64,000 nt of DNA from Lachnospiraceae bacterium KM106-2 (GTDB taxonomy: Bacteria; Bacillota; Clostridia; Lachnospirales; Lachnospiraceae), in the NCBI GenBank assembly GCA_009731425.1, contig AP018794.1:1681960-1745959 (forward strand), in the 5' to 3' direction. The translations under genes and the position numbers were made by a program. Below are positions 15,631-24,380 of this stretch, piece after piece (position 1 is the stretch's first letter; every line of letters begins with the position of its first letter). The notes below the pieces were generated by a model. The model was given only the letters and a program-made list of their open reading frames with translations, was not told the origin of the DNA and searched no databases.

Positions 15631-15665
15631 AAAAAAGACAGTTAAAGATTATTCTTTAACTGTCT
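15631..15665 (-). terminator. wecB terminator containing the stop codon
   Basis: 12-bp stem (15636-15647 with 15654-15665) followed by TTTTTT on the minus strand. The last wecB codons form the upstream arm and the TAA stop lies in the loop. It ends the XrtG locus transcript. Confidence 0.88.
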
Positions 15666-16767
15666 CTTTTAATAACTCTTCTCGCAAAAAGTCCACGATC
15701 TTCTTCGATGCATTTCCATCACCATATGGATTCTTCACTTTTGCCATACTCTCATAAGATTCTTCATTTAATAGCATTTCTTTCACTGCTGCATAAACTT
15801 TATTTTCATTAGTCCCTACAAGCAATAAACTCCCTGCTAACACGCCTTCCATTCTCTCCGTTACATCACGAAGTACTAGTACCGGCTTGCCAAGAGAAGG
15901 AGCTTCTTCTTGAATCCCACCACTATCAGTTAATACAAGATAGGAATGTCGCATCATATTATGACAGCCGATCACATCGAGTGGAGGGATCAGACGAATT
16001 CTCTCTTCTTCGCCAAATACTTCATTTGCAATCTCTATAACAGAAGGATTTGGATGAACGGGATAGACGATCTTAACATCTGGGAATTCTCTCACTGCTC
16101 TTAAGATTCCTTGAAAGATATGCCTTAGCGGTGTACCTAGATTTTCTCTTCGATGTGCGGTAAGAAAAATAAGTCTGCTACCTTTTGCCCAATCCAGAAC
16201 TTCATGATGATAATTAGGCTGTATCGTAGACTTTAGCGCATCAATAGCTGTATTTCCAGTCACCAGAATCTGCTCCTTGCTTTTTCCTTCTCGCTCAAGA
16301 TTACAAGCCGCTCGATCGGTAGGAGCAAAATGATACTTTGCTAGAATTCCCACACTCTGACGATTAAACTCTTCTGGAAATGGTGCATAGATGTCATGAG
16401 TTCTTAATCCTGCCTCTACATGACCAACTGGGATTCCAAGATAAAAAGCAGACAATGCTGTTGCATAAGTTGTCGTCGTATCACCATGAACTAAGACAAG
16501 ATCCGGCTGCTCTAACAATAGAACTTCTTTCATCCTCTCTAAGATGGTAATCGTAATATCAAATAAGGTCTGATTCTCCTGCATTACATCAAGATTATGA
16601 TGAGGAATGACTCCAAAACAATCTAAAACTTGATCTAACATTTCCTTATGTTGTCCTGTTACTGTCACGATCGTCTCAAACTGCTTCTCTTCTCTTAATG
16701 CTAGTACTAGCGGGCACATCTTGATTGCTTCTGGTCTTGTCCCAAATACAACCATGATCTTCTTCAT
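15649..16767 (-). CDS. wecB: UDP-N-acetylglucosamine 2-epimerase (non-hydrolysing)
   Basis: Interconverts UDP-GlcNAc and UDP-ManNAc, a precursor of wall teichoic acids and other surface polysaccharides. FGTRPEAIKM (residues 8-17), GDTTTTYA, HVEAGLRTHD, the APTDRAACNLEREG stretch and TDSGGIQEEAPSLGKP (UDP-binding) are all intact; 372 residues. ATG with AGGAGGG. It is the last gene of the exosortase locus, 4 bases beyond the 803-residue membrane protein, suggesting that a ManNAc-type sugar enters whatever this locus makes. Confidence 0.95.
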   Translation of the reverse strand: MKKIMVVFGTRPEAIKMCPLVLALREEKQFETIVTVTGQHKEMLDQVLDCFGVIPHHNLDVMQENQTLFDITITILERMKEVLLLEQPDLVLVHGDTTTTYATALSAFYLGIPVGHVEAGLRTHDIYAPFPEEFNRQSVGILAKYHFAPTDRAACNLEREGKSKEQILVTGNTAIDALKSTIQPNYHHEVLDWAKGSRLIFLTAHRRENLGTPLRHIFQGILRAVREFPDVKIVYPVHPNPSVIEIANEVFGEEERIRLIPPLDVIGCHNMMRHSYLVLTDSGGIQEEAPSLGKPVLVLRDVTERMEGVLAGSLLLVGTNENKVYAAVKEMLLNEESYESMAKVKNPYGDGNASKKIVDFLREELLKETVKE

Positions 16768-16771
16768 AAGA

Positions 16772-19183
16772 TCACCCTCCTTTTCTCCTTATTGTAAACA
16801 GTAGTGTAAAAAACAATCCGCATCCGAAGATACTTATTAGGATTCCCACTTTCCTATAAGGATAAGAATAGGTGAGTACGGTCGTTCCTTTATTGACCAT
16901 TAATAACTGATTGCTATTTGCGATCTTCTGTTCTGACTTAAAGATATCCTGATAAGCCAAGGTTGTATTCACATGATCAAAATCAGATGTGATCGTAATC
17001 GAATCATTACCATAATCAACATCGATCGGAACAATCTTTCGTCTCGGAAGCTCATTTCCTTTTGTCTGAAATAGCTCTGTAAAGATAGGAAGTACGGATT
17101 CATCTTTCGTCAAAGTGTAATGATAATATAGATTAAATCCCATAAAATAAATCGAGTTATCCTCGTTAGATCCAAGATAGGGCAGCTCTCTTCCAAGAAA
17201 CTCTACTTTACCCAGTACTTGATCCGTTCCTTGCAGAAACACTGTATTCCAAGCTTCATATTCTTTATCAAAAGATGCGGTAGAAAACTTAGTATCTTTA
17301 TATTCCATATTAGGATACTGATCTTTGAACTGAATATCCTGAGCTGTTACACCAAGTAATTCATAGCGATTTGTCTTAGCATTGACCGGAATATGTCCCA
17401 TATCGATAATAACACGGGTTCCTTGTGCCGCAACTTCTTCGATCAACTCTTCTGCTTTCTTTTTATCATGATAAGAGAATCCGGATAAATAAATGCAACG
17501 ATACGATGTTAATTCTGCTTTTGTATAATCATCGATATATTCAGAACTTCCTGCTGTAAATACTGGAAAGGTTAGTGCGATCTGCTCTGCATGAGATCCG
17601 ATACCAATTCCTTCATAGTTCGTTACAACACCAAAGGAGGAAGGAGTTTCTTTCTTAAACAGATAAGCTAGATTCGTCTCCTTCTTCAACTTATATCCAG
17701 ACGCGTTGGCAGCTTCTACTAAATCCATTAAGCTTTCATTCTTTTTACCGACTAAATCCTTTTTGATCAGTACCGTGTCATTTCCCAATTCCACCGCCCG
17801 ATCAAAGACATACCAATACGCTTCCTGCTCTATTGCAGTATTTAGATTTACAATCTGTTTCGCTGTGGAAGCTCCTTGCCATGCCCATCCGTAAGTATAA
17901 GATGTATTTCCTTCTTCAAAAAGGCCAAAGGATGGGTAGGAACCAAATTGACTCAGATCCATGATCGCTGTTCTCTGCTCTGTCATATCACGAAGAGAAC
18001 TGATCTCTTCCTTCGTATTATGATGAGTAGGGGTATAATAACGTTTTAGGTTAAGTGATGGTGCACAATCTATAATCAGCAGTAACAATAGGAAGCCACA
18101 GAAAGACGGTCTTAATTTCTCCCATTCAGCAAAACTCAATAGTAAAAAGGCATAACCAATCGTTGCAAAACGCATCATCCAAAGCAGCTGACTAAGTGGT
18201 AATTTTGACAAGATCGGCACCATTTCTGGTGTAGTACAAAGTAAGATAATAAGTGTCAGTACGTAACCAGCTTTTCTTCTTTGTTTTCCAAGTAATAATC
18301 CAAGGATCGCGATCACAAGAAAGGAAATTCCATAATAGAACGTATCTGTTATTCCATCGATTCGATTCATCGGATTCAGACTGCTCATAAGTGAATAAGT
18401 CAAGGAACTCATAACACTCTCACTTGCCGATGAATCCATTCCAACCAGACCACCAACTAAAGAGGGAACTAACCAGATCCCGCACATAATGATGGCAATC
18501 AGCATTCCAATTATGGCTTCGATGGATCGCCGATAAGAATGATTGCTCATAGAATCAAATAGTAAGAATATAAATGCCCCAATCCCCATCATAGCCGCGA
18601 TCATAACATGACTAAATACCATCAGCGACATAAATATCATAATTCCTATCATAGCTAACTTTCTACGAAGGCGTACATAGCGATAAAGATTATAGACTAG
18701 ATAAGGAATTAATATCGTCGTAACCATTCGAGGAAGATTTCCCTCACAAAAGAAAACTCGGATATTCTCTGGGAAGAAGAACCATAATAGGCCGATGACG
18801 CCACAAGTCTTCATCCTTCTTGTCGCCTTTCCCCATAATAGAAATGCATAACCGCCTACAAAATAGCTGACTCCTGCAAACAGATAGTACGCATTGATCA
18901 AGTTTCCTTTACAAATTGCTTGAAGCCCTGCCATGACATAGTAAGGAAAGGGAGCCCAATAGCGATAAGGCTGCACTCCGTTATACCATTCCTTTGTATA
19001 AAGTGGATAATAATCTCCTTTTCGGATACTCTCATACATTAGATTGGATTTGAACAAATGTCCCCACATATCTGAACCAGATCCATACATTTCACCTAGC
19101 TTCAAATAGATCATAATTCCAAAACTTCCAGCTAGCAAAAGAAGCATAAAGATATTGCGATCTCTTTTGTTATTTCTCTTCAT
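16772..19183 (-). CDS. large GT-C-like membrane protein (PTPS_related family)
   Basis: 803 residues. About ten helices occupy residues 10-380, the first external loop carrying GSDMWGH (about 35-41), an acidic motif of the kind seen in GT-C glycosyltransferases. An extracellular region (about 385-765) follows, then a final helix (about 776-797) and a basic tail. The layout fits the family Pfam calls 6-pyruvoyl-tetrahydropterin synthase related (PF10131), which has no known activity. I infer transfer of a lipid-linked sugar on the outer face. It overlaps the preceding PTPS-like gene by 14 bases. The ribosome site is weak, consistent with translational coupling. Confidence 0.8.
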   Translation of the reverse strand: MKRNNKRDRNIFMLLLLAGSFGIMIYLKLGEMYGSGSDMWGHLFKSNLMYESIRKGDYYPLYTKEWYNGVQPYRYWAPFPYYVMAGLQAICKGNLINAYYLFAGVSYFVGGYAFLLWGKATRRMKTCGVIGLLWFFFPENIRVFFCEGNLPRMVTTILIPYLVYNLYRYVRLRRKLAMIGIMIFMSLMVFSHVMIAAMMGIGAFIFLLFDSMSNHSYRRSIEAIIGMLIAIIMCGIWLVPSLVGGLVGMDSSASESVMSSLTYSLMSSLNPMNRIDGITDTFYYGISFLVIAILGLLLGKQRRKAGYVLTLIILLCTTPEMVPILSKLPLSQLLWMMRFATIGYAFLLLSFAEWEKLRPSFCGFLLLLLIIDCAPSLNLKRYYTPTHHNTKEEISSLRDMTEQRTAIMDLSQFGSYPSFGLFEEGNTSYTYGWAWQGASTAKQIVNLNTAIEQEAYWYVFDRAVELGNDTVLIKKDLVGKKNESLMDLVEAANASGYKLKKETNLAYLFKKETPSSFGVVTNYEGIGIGSHAEQIALTFPVFTAGSSEYIDDYTKAELTSYRCIYLSGFSYHDKKKAEELIEEVAAQGTRVIIDMGHIPVNAKTNRYELLGVTAQDIQFKDQYPNMEYKDTKFSTASFDKEYEAWNTVFLQGTDQVLGKVEFLGRELPYLGSNEDNSIYFMGFNLYYHYTLTKDESVLPIFTELFQTKGNELPRRKIVPIDVDYGNDSITITSDFDHVNTTLAYQDIFKSEQKIANSNQLLMVNKGTTVLTYSYPYRKVGILISIFGCGLFFTLLFTIRRKGG

Positions 19184-19613
19184 TCAGCTGTTTTAAGAAG
19201 GTCAAGAAATTCTCTACCTTCTCCTCCTTCGTCTGTTCTTGTATCTGCATTTCATCACATTCGATTACATAAGAACGAGTCGGCGTCTCACTCATTTCAA
19301 TTGCTAGCAGCTTCCATCCTAACTGATTAAGTCTGATAGAAAATTCATCCATAAAATATTCGCATGTATTTTCTAAGGTTGGATTAATGGTCGTAAACGG
19401 ATCAATTTCATTTAGAAAGCGATCTTGATAATCTGCCAAAAAGGATTCCATCTTATCTTCAACCTGATTAAACTGAATAAAACTTTCCTTTAGTTTTATT
19501 GCATCAATTGCGATCTCCCACGTATGAGGATGGCTCTTACCAAGAAATCCATTGATTGAAATCGCATGACTGGCATTCAAATAAAACTTAAAACGATACT
19601 TTTCATTCTTCAT
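19170..19613 (-). CDS. 6-pyruvoyl-tetrahydropterin synthase-like protein
   Basis: 147 residues with the PTPS/QueD fold signature. His16 (NASHAI) and His28/His30 (SHPHTW) match the three zinc ligands. The C-terminal SETPTRSY matches the substrate-binding glutamate region. The catalytic cysteine normally just before HxH is absent (GKSHPH), so ordinary QueD or PTPS chemistry is unlikely. It resembles the N-terminal domain of the exosortase substrate at 23324-24358. I start it at ATG 19613, which has GGAGG 8 bases upstream; it overlaps the gtrA-like stop by 11 bases. Confidence 0.82.
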   Translation of the reverse strand: MKNEKYRFKFYLNASHAISINGFLGKSHPHTWEIAIDAIKLKESFIQFNQVEDKMESFLADYQDRFLNEIDPFTTINPTLENTCEYFMDEFSIRLNQLGWKLLAIEMSETPTRSYVIECDEMQIQEQTKEEKVENFLTFLKQLNEEK

Positions 19614-20001
19614 CTTTAACTCCTCCATCATAGAAATAAAATCTTAGTAGATACAATAAGAAAAATGGACCTGCCACCGACAGTCCTTTACTCATGATAA
19701 AGTTCATCTTAGGATCAAACGATACAAATAAAACCTGATTTCCAAGATAGATCAAACAGTCCGCAAAAACTAATCCGATCAAGAAGGTACCAAAGTAGAT
19801 TACAAAATCCCTTCTTCCACGATTCATCGTAAATACCAGTTTCTTAGATAACAAATAATCAATAAAAAAACCAGTTACAACACCGATCGTGTTCGCTACC
19901 ACTAAATTAACATGTCCAATTCGATACAGTACATAAACAAGACAAACATCTAGGATTGTTACCAAGACTGAATTCGTAAAGTAGATCATTAATTTCTTCA
20001 T
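19603..20001 (-). CDS. GtrA-family membrane protein
   Basis: 132 residues with four helices, of the GtrA/DPMS3 family. Such proteins are proposed to flip or present undecaprenyl-phosphate-linked monosaccharides made by a partner GT2 enzyme. The family pattern around NTIGVVTGFFIDYLLSKKLVF is clear. The start is ATG 20001, in an ATGA overlap with the preceding gene; the frame extends to a TTG at 20019 with no better site. Its partner is probably the polyprenyl-phosphate glycosyltransferase at 20617-21390. Confidence 0.88.
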   Translation of the reverse strand: MKKLMIYFTNSVLVTILDVCLVYVLYRIGHVNLVVANTIGVVTGFFIDYLLSKKLVFTMNRGRRDFVIYFGTFLIGLVFADCLIYLGNQVLFVSFDPKMNFIMSKGLSVAGPFFLLYLLRFYFYDGGVKDEE

Positions 20002-20624
20002 GAGTTCTTCTCTCTCCAATCCTTCATAAGCGATTCATATGCTCCAAACGTGGATGTGTTCCCTGCAACGATCAATTCTTTATGAGCAAGCCCAAATGAT
20101 TCCAGCATTTCTGCTACTGCTACTATTTCTTCGCCTGTTGTATAATAAACTAACAGAAGATAAATTTCCGGTTCCAGTCTTGCTACAAATGTTCTTTGAT
20201 TTAGCAATTCTTTTAGTTGTTCTTTCTGTTGTTCCGTAATATGATACGAGAAAAAAGTCACCATTCCAATCGGACCAAACTGATTTCCTTCTGATTTTCG
20301 AATCAGATCTTCTGCCATTTCACGATCATACAGTTGATTCATATGCTCTAATTTACTTTTCTTATAATCGGAATATGACATTTCTTCTAATCTTCTATTC
20401 TTCGTAACAATATTCTCTGTAAGCTCCTCCACTTGTTTTCCCAGTGCAATTACTCTGCCGAACAGTAAAATGATAATGCAGAATAAGAGCAAAGCCGGAC
20501 TCATTACAGTTAAGAATCGATAGATATTATTGTCTCTTAACTCCAATAGGGCGAATACCACACTTGAAAAGAAAAATATACCTGCTCCGGCTACAAGTGC
20601 TATTAACTGCTTTCTGTTATCCAT
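19998..20624 (-). CDS. uncharacterised protein, two helices plus cytoplasmic domain
   Basis: 209 residues, not recognised. Helices at about residues 8-29 and 36-58 are followed by a short coiled coil (65-100) and an alpha/beta domain (100-209). This domain ends in repeated GPIGMVTFF and EIYLLLVYYT-type strands and has the feel of a degenerate nucleotide-cyclase (GGDEF-like) fold, but no GGDEF motif is present. ATG 20624 is preceded by GGAGG and overlaps the stop of the GT2 gene by 8 bases. Embedded in the locus, so presumably an accessory or sensor. Confidence 0.65.
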   Translation of the reverse strand: MDNRKQLIALVAGAGIFFFSSVVFALLELRDNNIYRFLTVMSPALLLFCIIILLFGRVIALGKQVEELTENIVTKNRRLEEMSYSDYKKSKLEHMNQLYDREMAEDLIRKSEGNQFGPIGMVTFFSYHITEQQKEQLKELLNQRTFVARLEPEIYLLLVYYTTGEEIVAVAEMLESFGLAHKELIVAGNTSTFGAYESLMKDWREKNS

Positions 20625-21390
20625 TCTTATGTTTCCTCCATCGTAGATCAAAGCAAAGTCTAAGACTTCTAATGGCTGTCTTTACAACATGCATTTTTGA
20701 TTCTCCAGCCTTGTAATCATAATGAAGTTCAAATGGTACCTCTGCAAAAACAGCCCCCACCTCATAAAGCTTATAAAGAACTTCTGCCATACAAGTAAAA
20801 CCATTCTCACCAATAAATTGGTTCTGATACTTCATATAAGCTCGCTTTAAAATAGTTCCTTTATAGAGACGATACCCACAAGTATAATCTTTCACCTTAG
20901 GTACACCTAGTAAGATCTGATATACATAACGTGCCATAATACTTGTCATTTCACGATACTTGGCTAATCCATGGACTTTAGAACCTCCCTCATATCGAGA
21001 AGCGATCACAACATCACAACGGGTCTGATTCATTTTTTCCAACATAGAAAATACATAGCTAGGATCCTGAGTATTATCGCAATCCATGAGACAAAAATAG
21101 GAACTACTTCCAAAACGTTTTAATCCCTTATAAAATCCTGTATTCACCGCACGTCCAAGGCCTTTATTCCCATTATGATCTTCCAATATGACATTATCAT
21201 ATTGGTCCATTAACCCTAAGATGATCTCTTTCGTACGATCCTTACTTCCATCATTAATGATCATAATGTGCAGAGATAGACCTATCTCTTCTAGTATTTC
21301 TTTATACTGCTGCCAGTTGAGAACAAGACGTTCTACATCCTTTTCTTCGTTATAAGCCGGAAGAAGCACGACTAAATTATTCATTTTCAT
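20617..21390 (-). CDS. GT2 polyprenyl-phosphate glycosyltransferase (DPM1-like)
   Basis: 257 residues, a soluble family 2 glycosyltransferase of the dolichyl-phosphate-mannose synthase type. The nucleotide-binding start VVLLPAYNEEKDVERLV, NDGSKDRT, GNKGLGRAVNTG and the metal motif MDCDNTQDPSYV are intact, and SRYEGGSKVHGL-CGYRLY follows. It would load a sugar on undecaprenyl phosphate at the inner membrane face. The start overlaps the upstream stop by 14 bases, and it feeds the GtrA-like protein two genes on. Confidence 0.9.
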   Translation of the reverse strand: MKMNNLVVLLPAYNEEKDVERLVLNWQQYKEILEEIGLSLHIMIINDGSKDRTKEIILGLMDQYDNVILEDHNGNKGLGRAVNTGFYKGLKRFGSSSYFCLMDCDNTQDPSYVFSMLEKMNQTRCDVVIASRYEGGSKVHGLAKYREMTSIMARYVYQILLGVPKVKDYTCGYRLYKGTILKRAYMKYQNQFIGENGFTCMAEVLYKLYEVGAVFAEVPFELHYDYKAGESKMHVVKTAIRSLRLCFDLRWRKHKNG

Positions 21391-22750
21391 TCACTGAGAT
21401 CCTTTTCTTTATCTTATTCATTCGTTCACAAAAAGCATGAAAATCCTTGGTAATGATCTGCTTTAAGATTGCTTTCTCTTCTGTCAGGTTTTTGGTACGC
21501 CATGTCTGCTCTCCTCGAATGGAGTTAATAATCCCAGCAAAGCGGAACCAGAAAATAATAAAATTATAAAATGGAAGAAGTAAAACCGCATACCATTTTC
21601 TCATATAGTATTTTTTTAACTCTTTATATTCTGTTAAGTAAATTGATACATTCACATAATATAAAAACGAAGTCATCATATAAAGTAAAAAGATCAGCAC
21701 AACACTGATAACAACCAATTTAATTGGATAATTTAGAAAAACTAAAAATAGAAGTGCAAAATACCAGATCATTCTTGGGAATGCATAGGTATGATCAAAG
21801 ATTAGCAGACGAACTGCAAAATTTTGAAAGGAAACTCTTTTTCTATTTTTCTTGCGATTCAGGAAAAGATGGGCAACTTCTATCTCACCTCGCTGCCATC
21901 GCTGGCGTTGCGTATATAGTTTATTCATACCTTCGATCGGATCCACAAAGAAAATAGCATTCGAACATACTTTAACTTTTCGATTCAATTCTTGCCTTAC
22001 CTGAAATGTAATCTGTGTATCCTCACATACGGTATCCGTATGATATAGTTTCGTCTTCATGATCGTAGAACGACGAAAACCTGAGAATGCCCCTGATAAT
22101 GTATAAATGCTATTAAATGCAGATTCAAATGTTCGACCTGCTAGAAATGCTTGGGCATATTCGACAAACTCAATCTTACGTAATAATCGTAACCATCGTC
22201 CTTCCGTCTGTTCGATCATATCCGTTGAAGATAAAATAGTACCTGTCATACAATCTGTCTTTTTATCATGTTCGAATTGATATACCATATTTCTGATTGC
22301 ATTCGGATGCAATACTCCATCTGAATCAATATTGATGATATATTCTCCTTTACTGTTAAAGAGTGCAAGATTCAGCGCTTTTGACTTTCCTTGCTTAGAA
22401 TTCATCCAGATCATCTTAAGGGTCGAAAATTCCTTTTGGCAATCCATATACACCTGAAAGCTATCATCTTCTCCCTCATTGTTTACAAGCATAACCTCAA
22501 TCTTTTCATCTGGATAATTACTTTCCACGATCGAAGCAATGCAAGCTCGCAAGGAGTCCCTTGAATTATAGACAGGGATAATAATTGTAATAAGAGGAAA
22601 ATAATTATTCTCTGGTTCCTTCTTATTATTTCGATAAAATAAAAGCATAAAAAATTGGATCACTGCCGGAAGAATCTCCATTAATAAAGGAATAATGATC
22701 CACGCCATCCAAAATAAAATGCTGCTATAGATATAATCAATGAGTCTCAT
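21377..22750 (-). CDS. membrane GT2 glycosyltransferase, exosortase G-associated
   Basis: 457 residues. One or two N-terminal helices (about 8-39) precede a GT2 catalytic domain (52-300) with PLITIIIPVYNSRDSL, metal motif NIDSDGVLHP, CEDTQ and the processive-type QRQRW. Three or four C-terminal helices follow. Together these resemble chitin/cellulose/hyaluronan-type synthases and the specific clade known to accompany XrtG (TIGR03111). Overlap of 14 bases with xrtG indicates coupled translation. The donor sugar is unknown. Confidence 0.88.
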   Translation of the reverse strand: MRLIDYIYSSILFWMAWIIIPLLMEILPAVIQFFMLLFYRNNKKEPENNYFPLITIIIPVYNSRDSLRACIASIVESNYPDEKIEVMLVNNEGEDDSFQVYMDCQKEFSTLKMIWMNSKQGKSKALNLALFNSKGEYIINIDSDGVLHPNAIRNMVYQFEHDKKTDCMTGTILSSTDMIEQTEGRWLRLLRKIEFVEYAQAFLAGRTFESAFNSIYTLSGAFSGFRRSTIMKTKLYHTDTVCEDTQITFQVRQELNRKVKVCSNAIFFVDPIEGMNKLYTQRQRWQRGEIEVAHLFLNRKKNRKRVSFQNFAVRLLIFDHTYAFPRMIWYFALLFLVFLNYPIKLVVISVVLIFLLYMMTSFLYYVNVSIYLTEYKELKKYYMRKWYAVLLLPFYNFIIFWFRFAGIINSIRGEQTWRTKNLTEEKAILKQIITKDFHAFCERMNKIKKRISVNENE

Positions 22751-23327
22751 AACTAAAACTTCCTACTTTCTGTCGTACAATATGAGCCTTCGTAAATACA
22801 TAATAATAAAGACCAATACTCAGAGCATAAAAGACCAATCTTCCTACTATCGTATGCGCCAGATAGTAAATACTATCTCCTTTGTAGTAGACAAGCGTTA
22901 CAATGATGGTAATTCGGATCACATTCGACGCAATGATGAAAAAGATACCGAAGATGTTGATCACGATCTTCTCATATAATTGATAGAGTGGGAAAAACCA
23001 TATTAGGGCTGTAAATGCCATCATCTCAATGATACCGGAGCATTCATAATCAATATACAGTGAAATTGCTTCTTTCCCTCGATCAATAAATAAAATACTG
23101 TATTCATAATAGCCATCAAACATATGACTTAGTGAACCGATCAATCCTGTCACATATGCCATAAAGTGAGTTAATGTATCCGTCACGAGTGGTTTTACCC
23201 AAATAAGCAGAAATAAGAACATTCCAACACTTCCTAAAAAGAAGAACCAAAAATGAAGTTTTCCCCTTTTTAACACACTCAGCATATAGATCCATAGAAT
23301 AAAAAGTATAATTGCTAACCCATTCAT
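22737..23327 (-). CDS. xrtG: exosortase family protein XrtG
   Basis: 196-residue multi-pass membrane protein of the exosortase/archaeosortase superfamily, a proposed transpeptidase that cuts C-terminal sorting signals. The catalytic triad is visible: Cys96 in DYECSGIIEM, Arg138 in NVIRI and His158 in YLAHTIVGR, each at a helix end. About six helices. The size and the neighbours (membrane GT2, PTPS-like proteins, Firmicu-CTERM-like substrate) match the Gram-positive XrtG group. ATGA overlap with the substrate gene. Confidence 0.9.
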   Translation of the reverse strand: MNGLAIILFILWIYMLSVLKRGKLHFWFFFLGSVGMFLFLLIWVKPLVTDTLTHFMAYVTGLIGSLSHMFDGYYEYSILFIDRGKEAISLYIDYECSGIIEMMAFTALIWFFPLYQLYEKIVINIFGIFFIIASNVIRITIIVTLVYYKGDSIYYLAHTIVGRLVFYALSIGLYYYVFTKAHIVRQKVGSFSYETH

Positions 23328-24358
23328 GCCAAGCTCCTCTTTCTTCTTTTCCAGATAACTAAACCGGCCGATGCGATCATGGCAATCGTAATTCCAATAT
23401 AAGGTCCACTTGAGGTACCAGTAACAATAATTTCGCCTCCACCAATATTCGGTGCGGTTAATGAAAATTTACTCATAGCATCAATTGGGATTCCTGTAAT
23501 CTTTTCTAAAACCTTTAGATCGATCATAAATTCATATTCATCCCCTGTGGAATGATTATTATTTGTAACAGTAAATGCTGCGGTTCCCATCTGATAAACC
23601 GGCCATCCTGAATTAAAGATTCCTAAATGGTCTTTCGTAATTCCAACTGGCATATTATAGATGATGGAATCCTTGCTCCAGTCGACTTGTTTATCACTCG
23701 TTGCAAAGTGAGCTCCAAACTGAATTGTCATTCCATTAACAATAATATTCATTGAATTCATCTGCATTTGAGCACCATAGATATCATGCATCTTGATATG
23801 CCCATAGAGGTGATCTCCTTCTCTAAATAAAGCTGCTTTATGATTTGCTTCTCCATTCCAGCTGTGATAGGTTAAAATTCCGTGGGGAATATTACTCCAA
23901 TCCTGATAATGACCATCTATCTGGATTGTACTCGCCGCCTGGCTGCTTTGAAGTCCTAGGAAGGAAGATAACATAATCCCCATCAAGAATACAAGCAAGT
24001 AAGTCATCGCACGATTCTTAAATACCGAATAGGCTCTAAGCGGTGTCTCATTCATATCTAATCTCACTAAATCAATTTCCTCCTTTGTAAATAGCTGTGA
24101 TAGTTCCGTGTATAGATAAGCCGCTATGGCCTCTACTGTAGCTGGTGTATGTTCTGATAATCTTTCATTTAAATACTGCTTCTGAAGCGGTTCTAAAAAC
24201 TTATTTACTAATGTCTCAACTTTTTTATATGCGATAAACTGTTCCTCCTCATGATTAATGTACAAAACAAAAGAGAATGTATGATAATGCGCATTCTCCT
24301 TTACTCCATCAACACTATGGGAAGCATATAAATAAAATTTGTACTTATAATATCTCAA
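23324..24358 (-). CDS. PTPS-like domain fused to secreted Firmicu-CTERM protein
   Basis: 344 residues in three parts. Residues 1-115 are a PTPS-like domain with His14, His24 and His26 in place but no catalytic cysteine, ending NETPLRAY. A helix (about 118-136) followed by SSQAAS looks like an internal signal peptide. Residues 142-315 form an exported domain beginning IQIDGHYQDW, and the C-terminus has GTSSGPYIG, a helix (321-336) and the basic tail WKRRKR, the layout of a Firmicu-CTERM sorting signal. It is the probable XrtG substrate. TTG start at 24358 with GGGG 7 bases upstream. No ribosome site precedes Met118, so the parts are one polypeptide. Confidence 0.82.
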   Translation of the reverse strand: MRYYKYKFYLYASHSVDGVKENAHYHTFSFVLYINHEEEQFIAYKKVETLVNKFLEPLQKQYLNERLSEHTPATVEAIAAYLYTELSQLFTKEEIDLVRLDMNETPLRAYSVFKNRAMTYLLVFLMGIMLSSFLGLQSSQAASTIQIDGHYQDWSNIPHGILTYHSWNGEANHKAALFREGDHLYGHIKMHDIYGAQMQMNSMNIIVNGMTIQFGAHFATSDKQVDWSKDSIIYNMPVGITKDHLGIFNSGWPVYQMGTAAFTVTNNNHSTGDEYEFMIDLKVLEKITGIPIDAMSKFSLTAPNIGGGEIIVTGTSSGPYIGITIAMIASAGLVIWKRRKRSLA

Positions 24359-24380
24359 AAAAATTCCCCTTTACATTATT

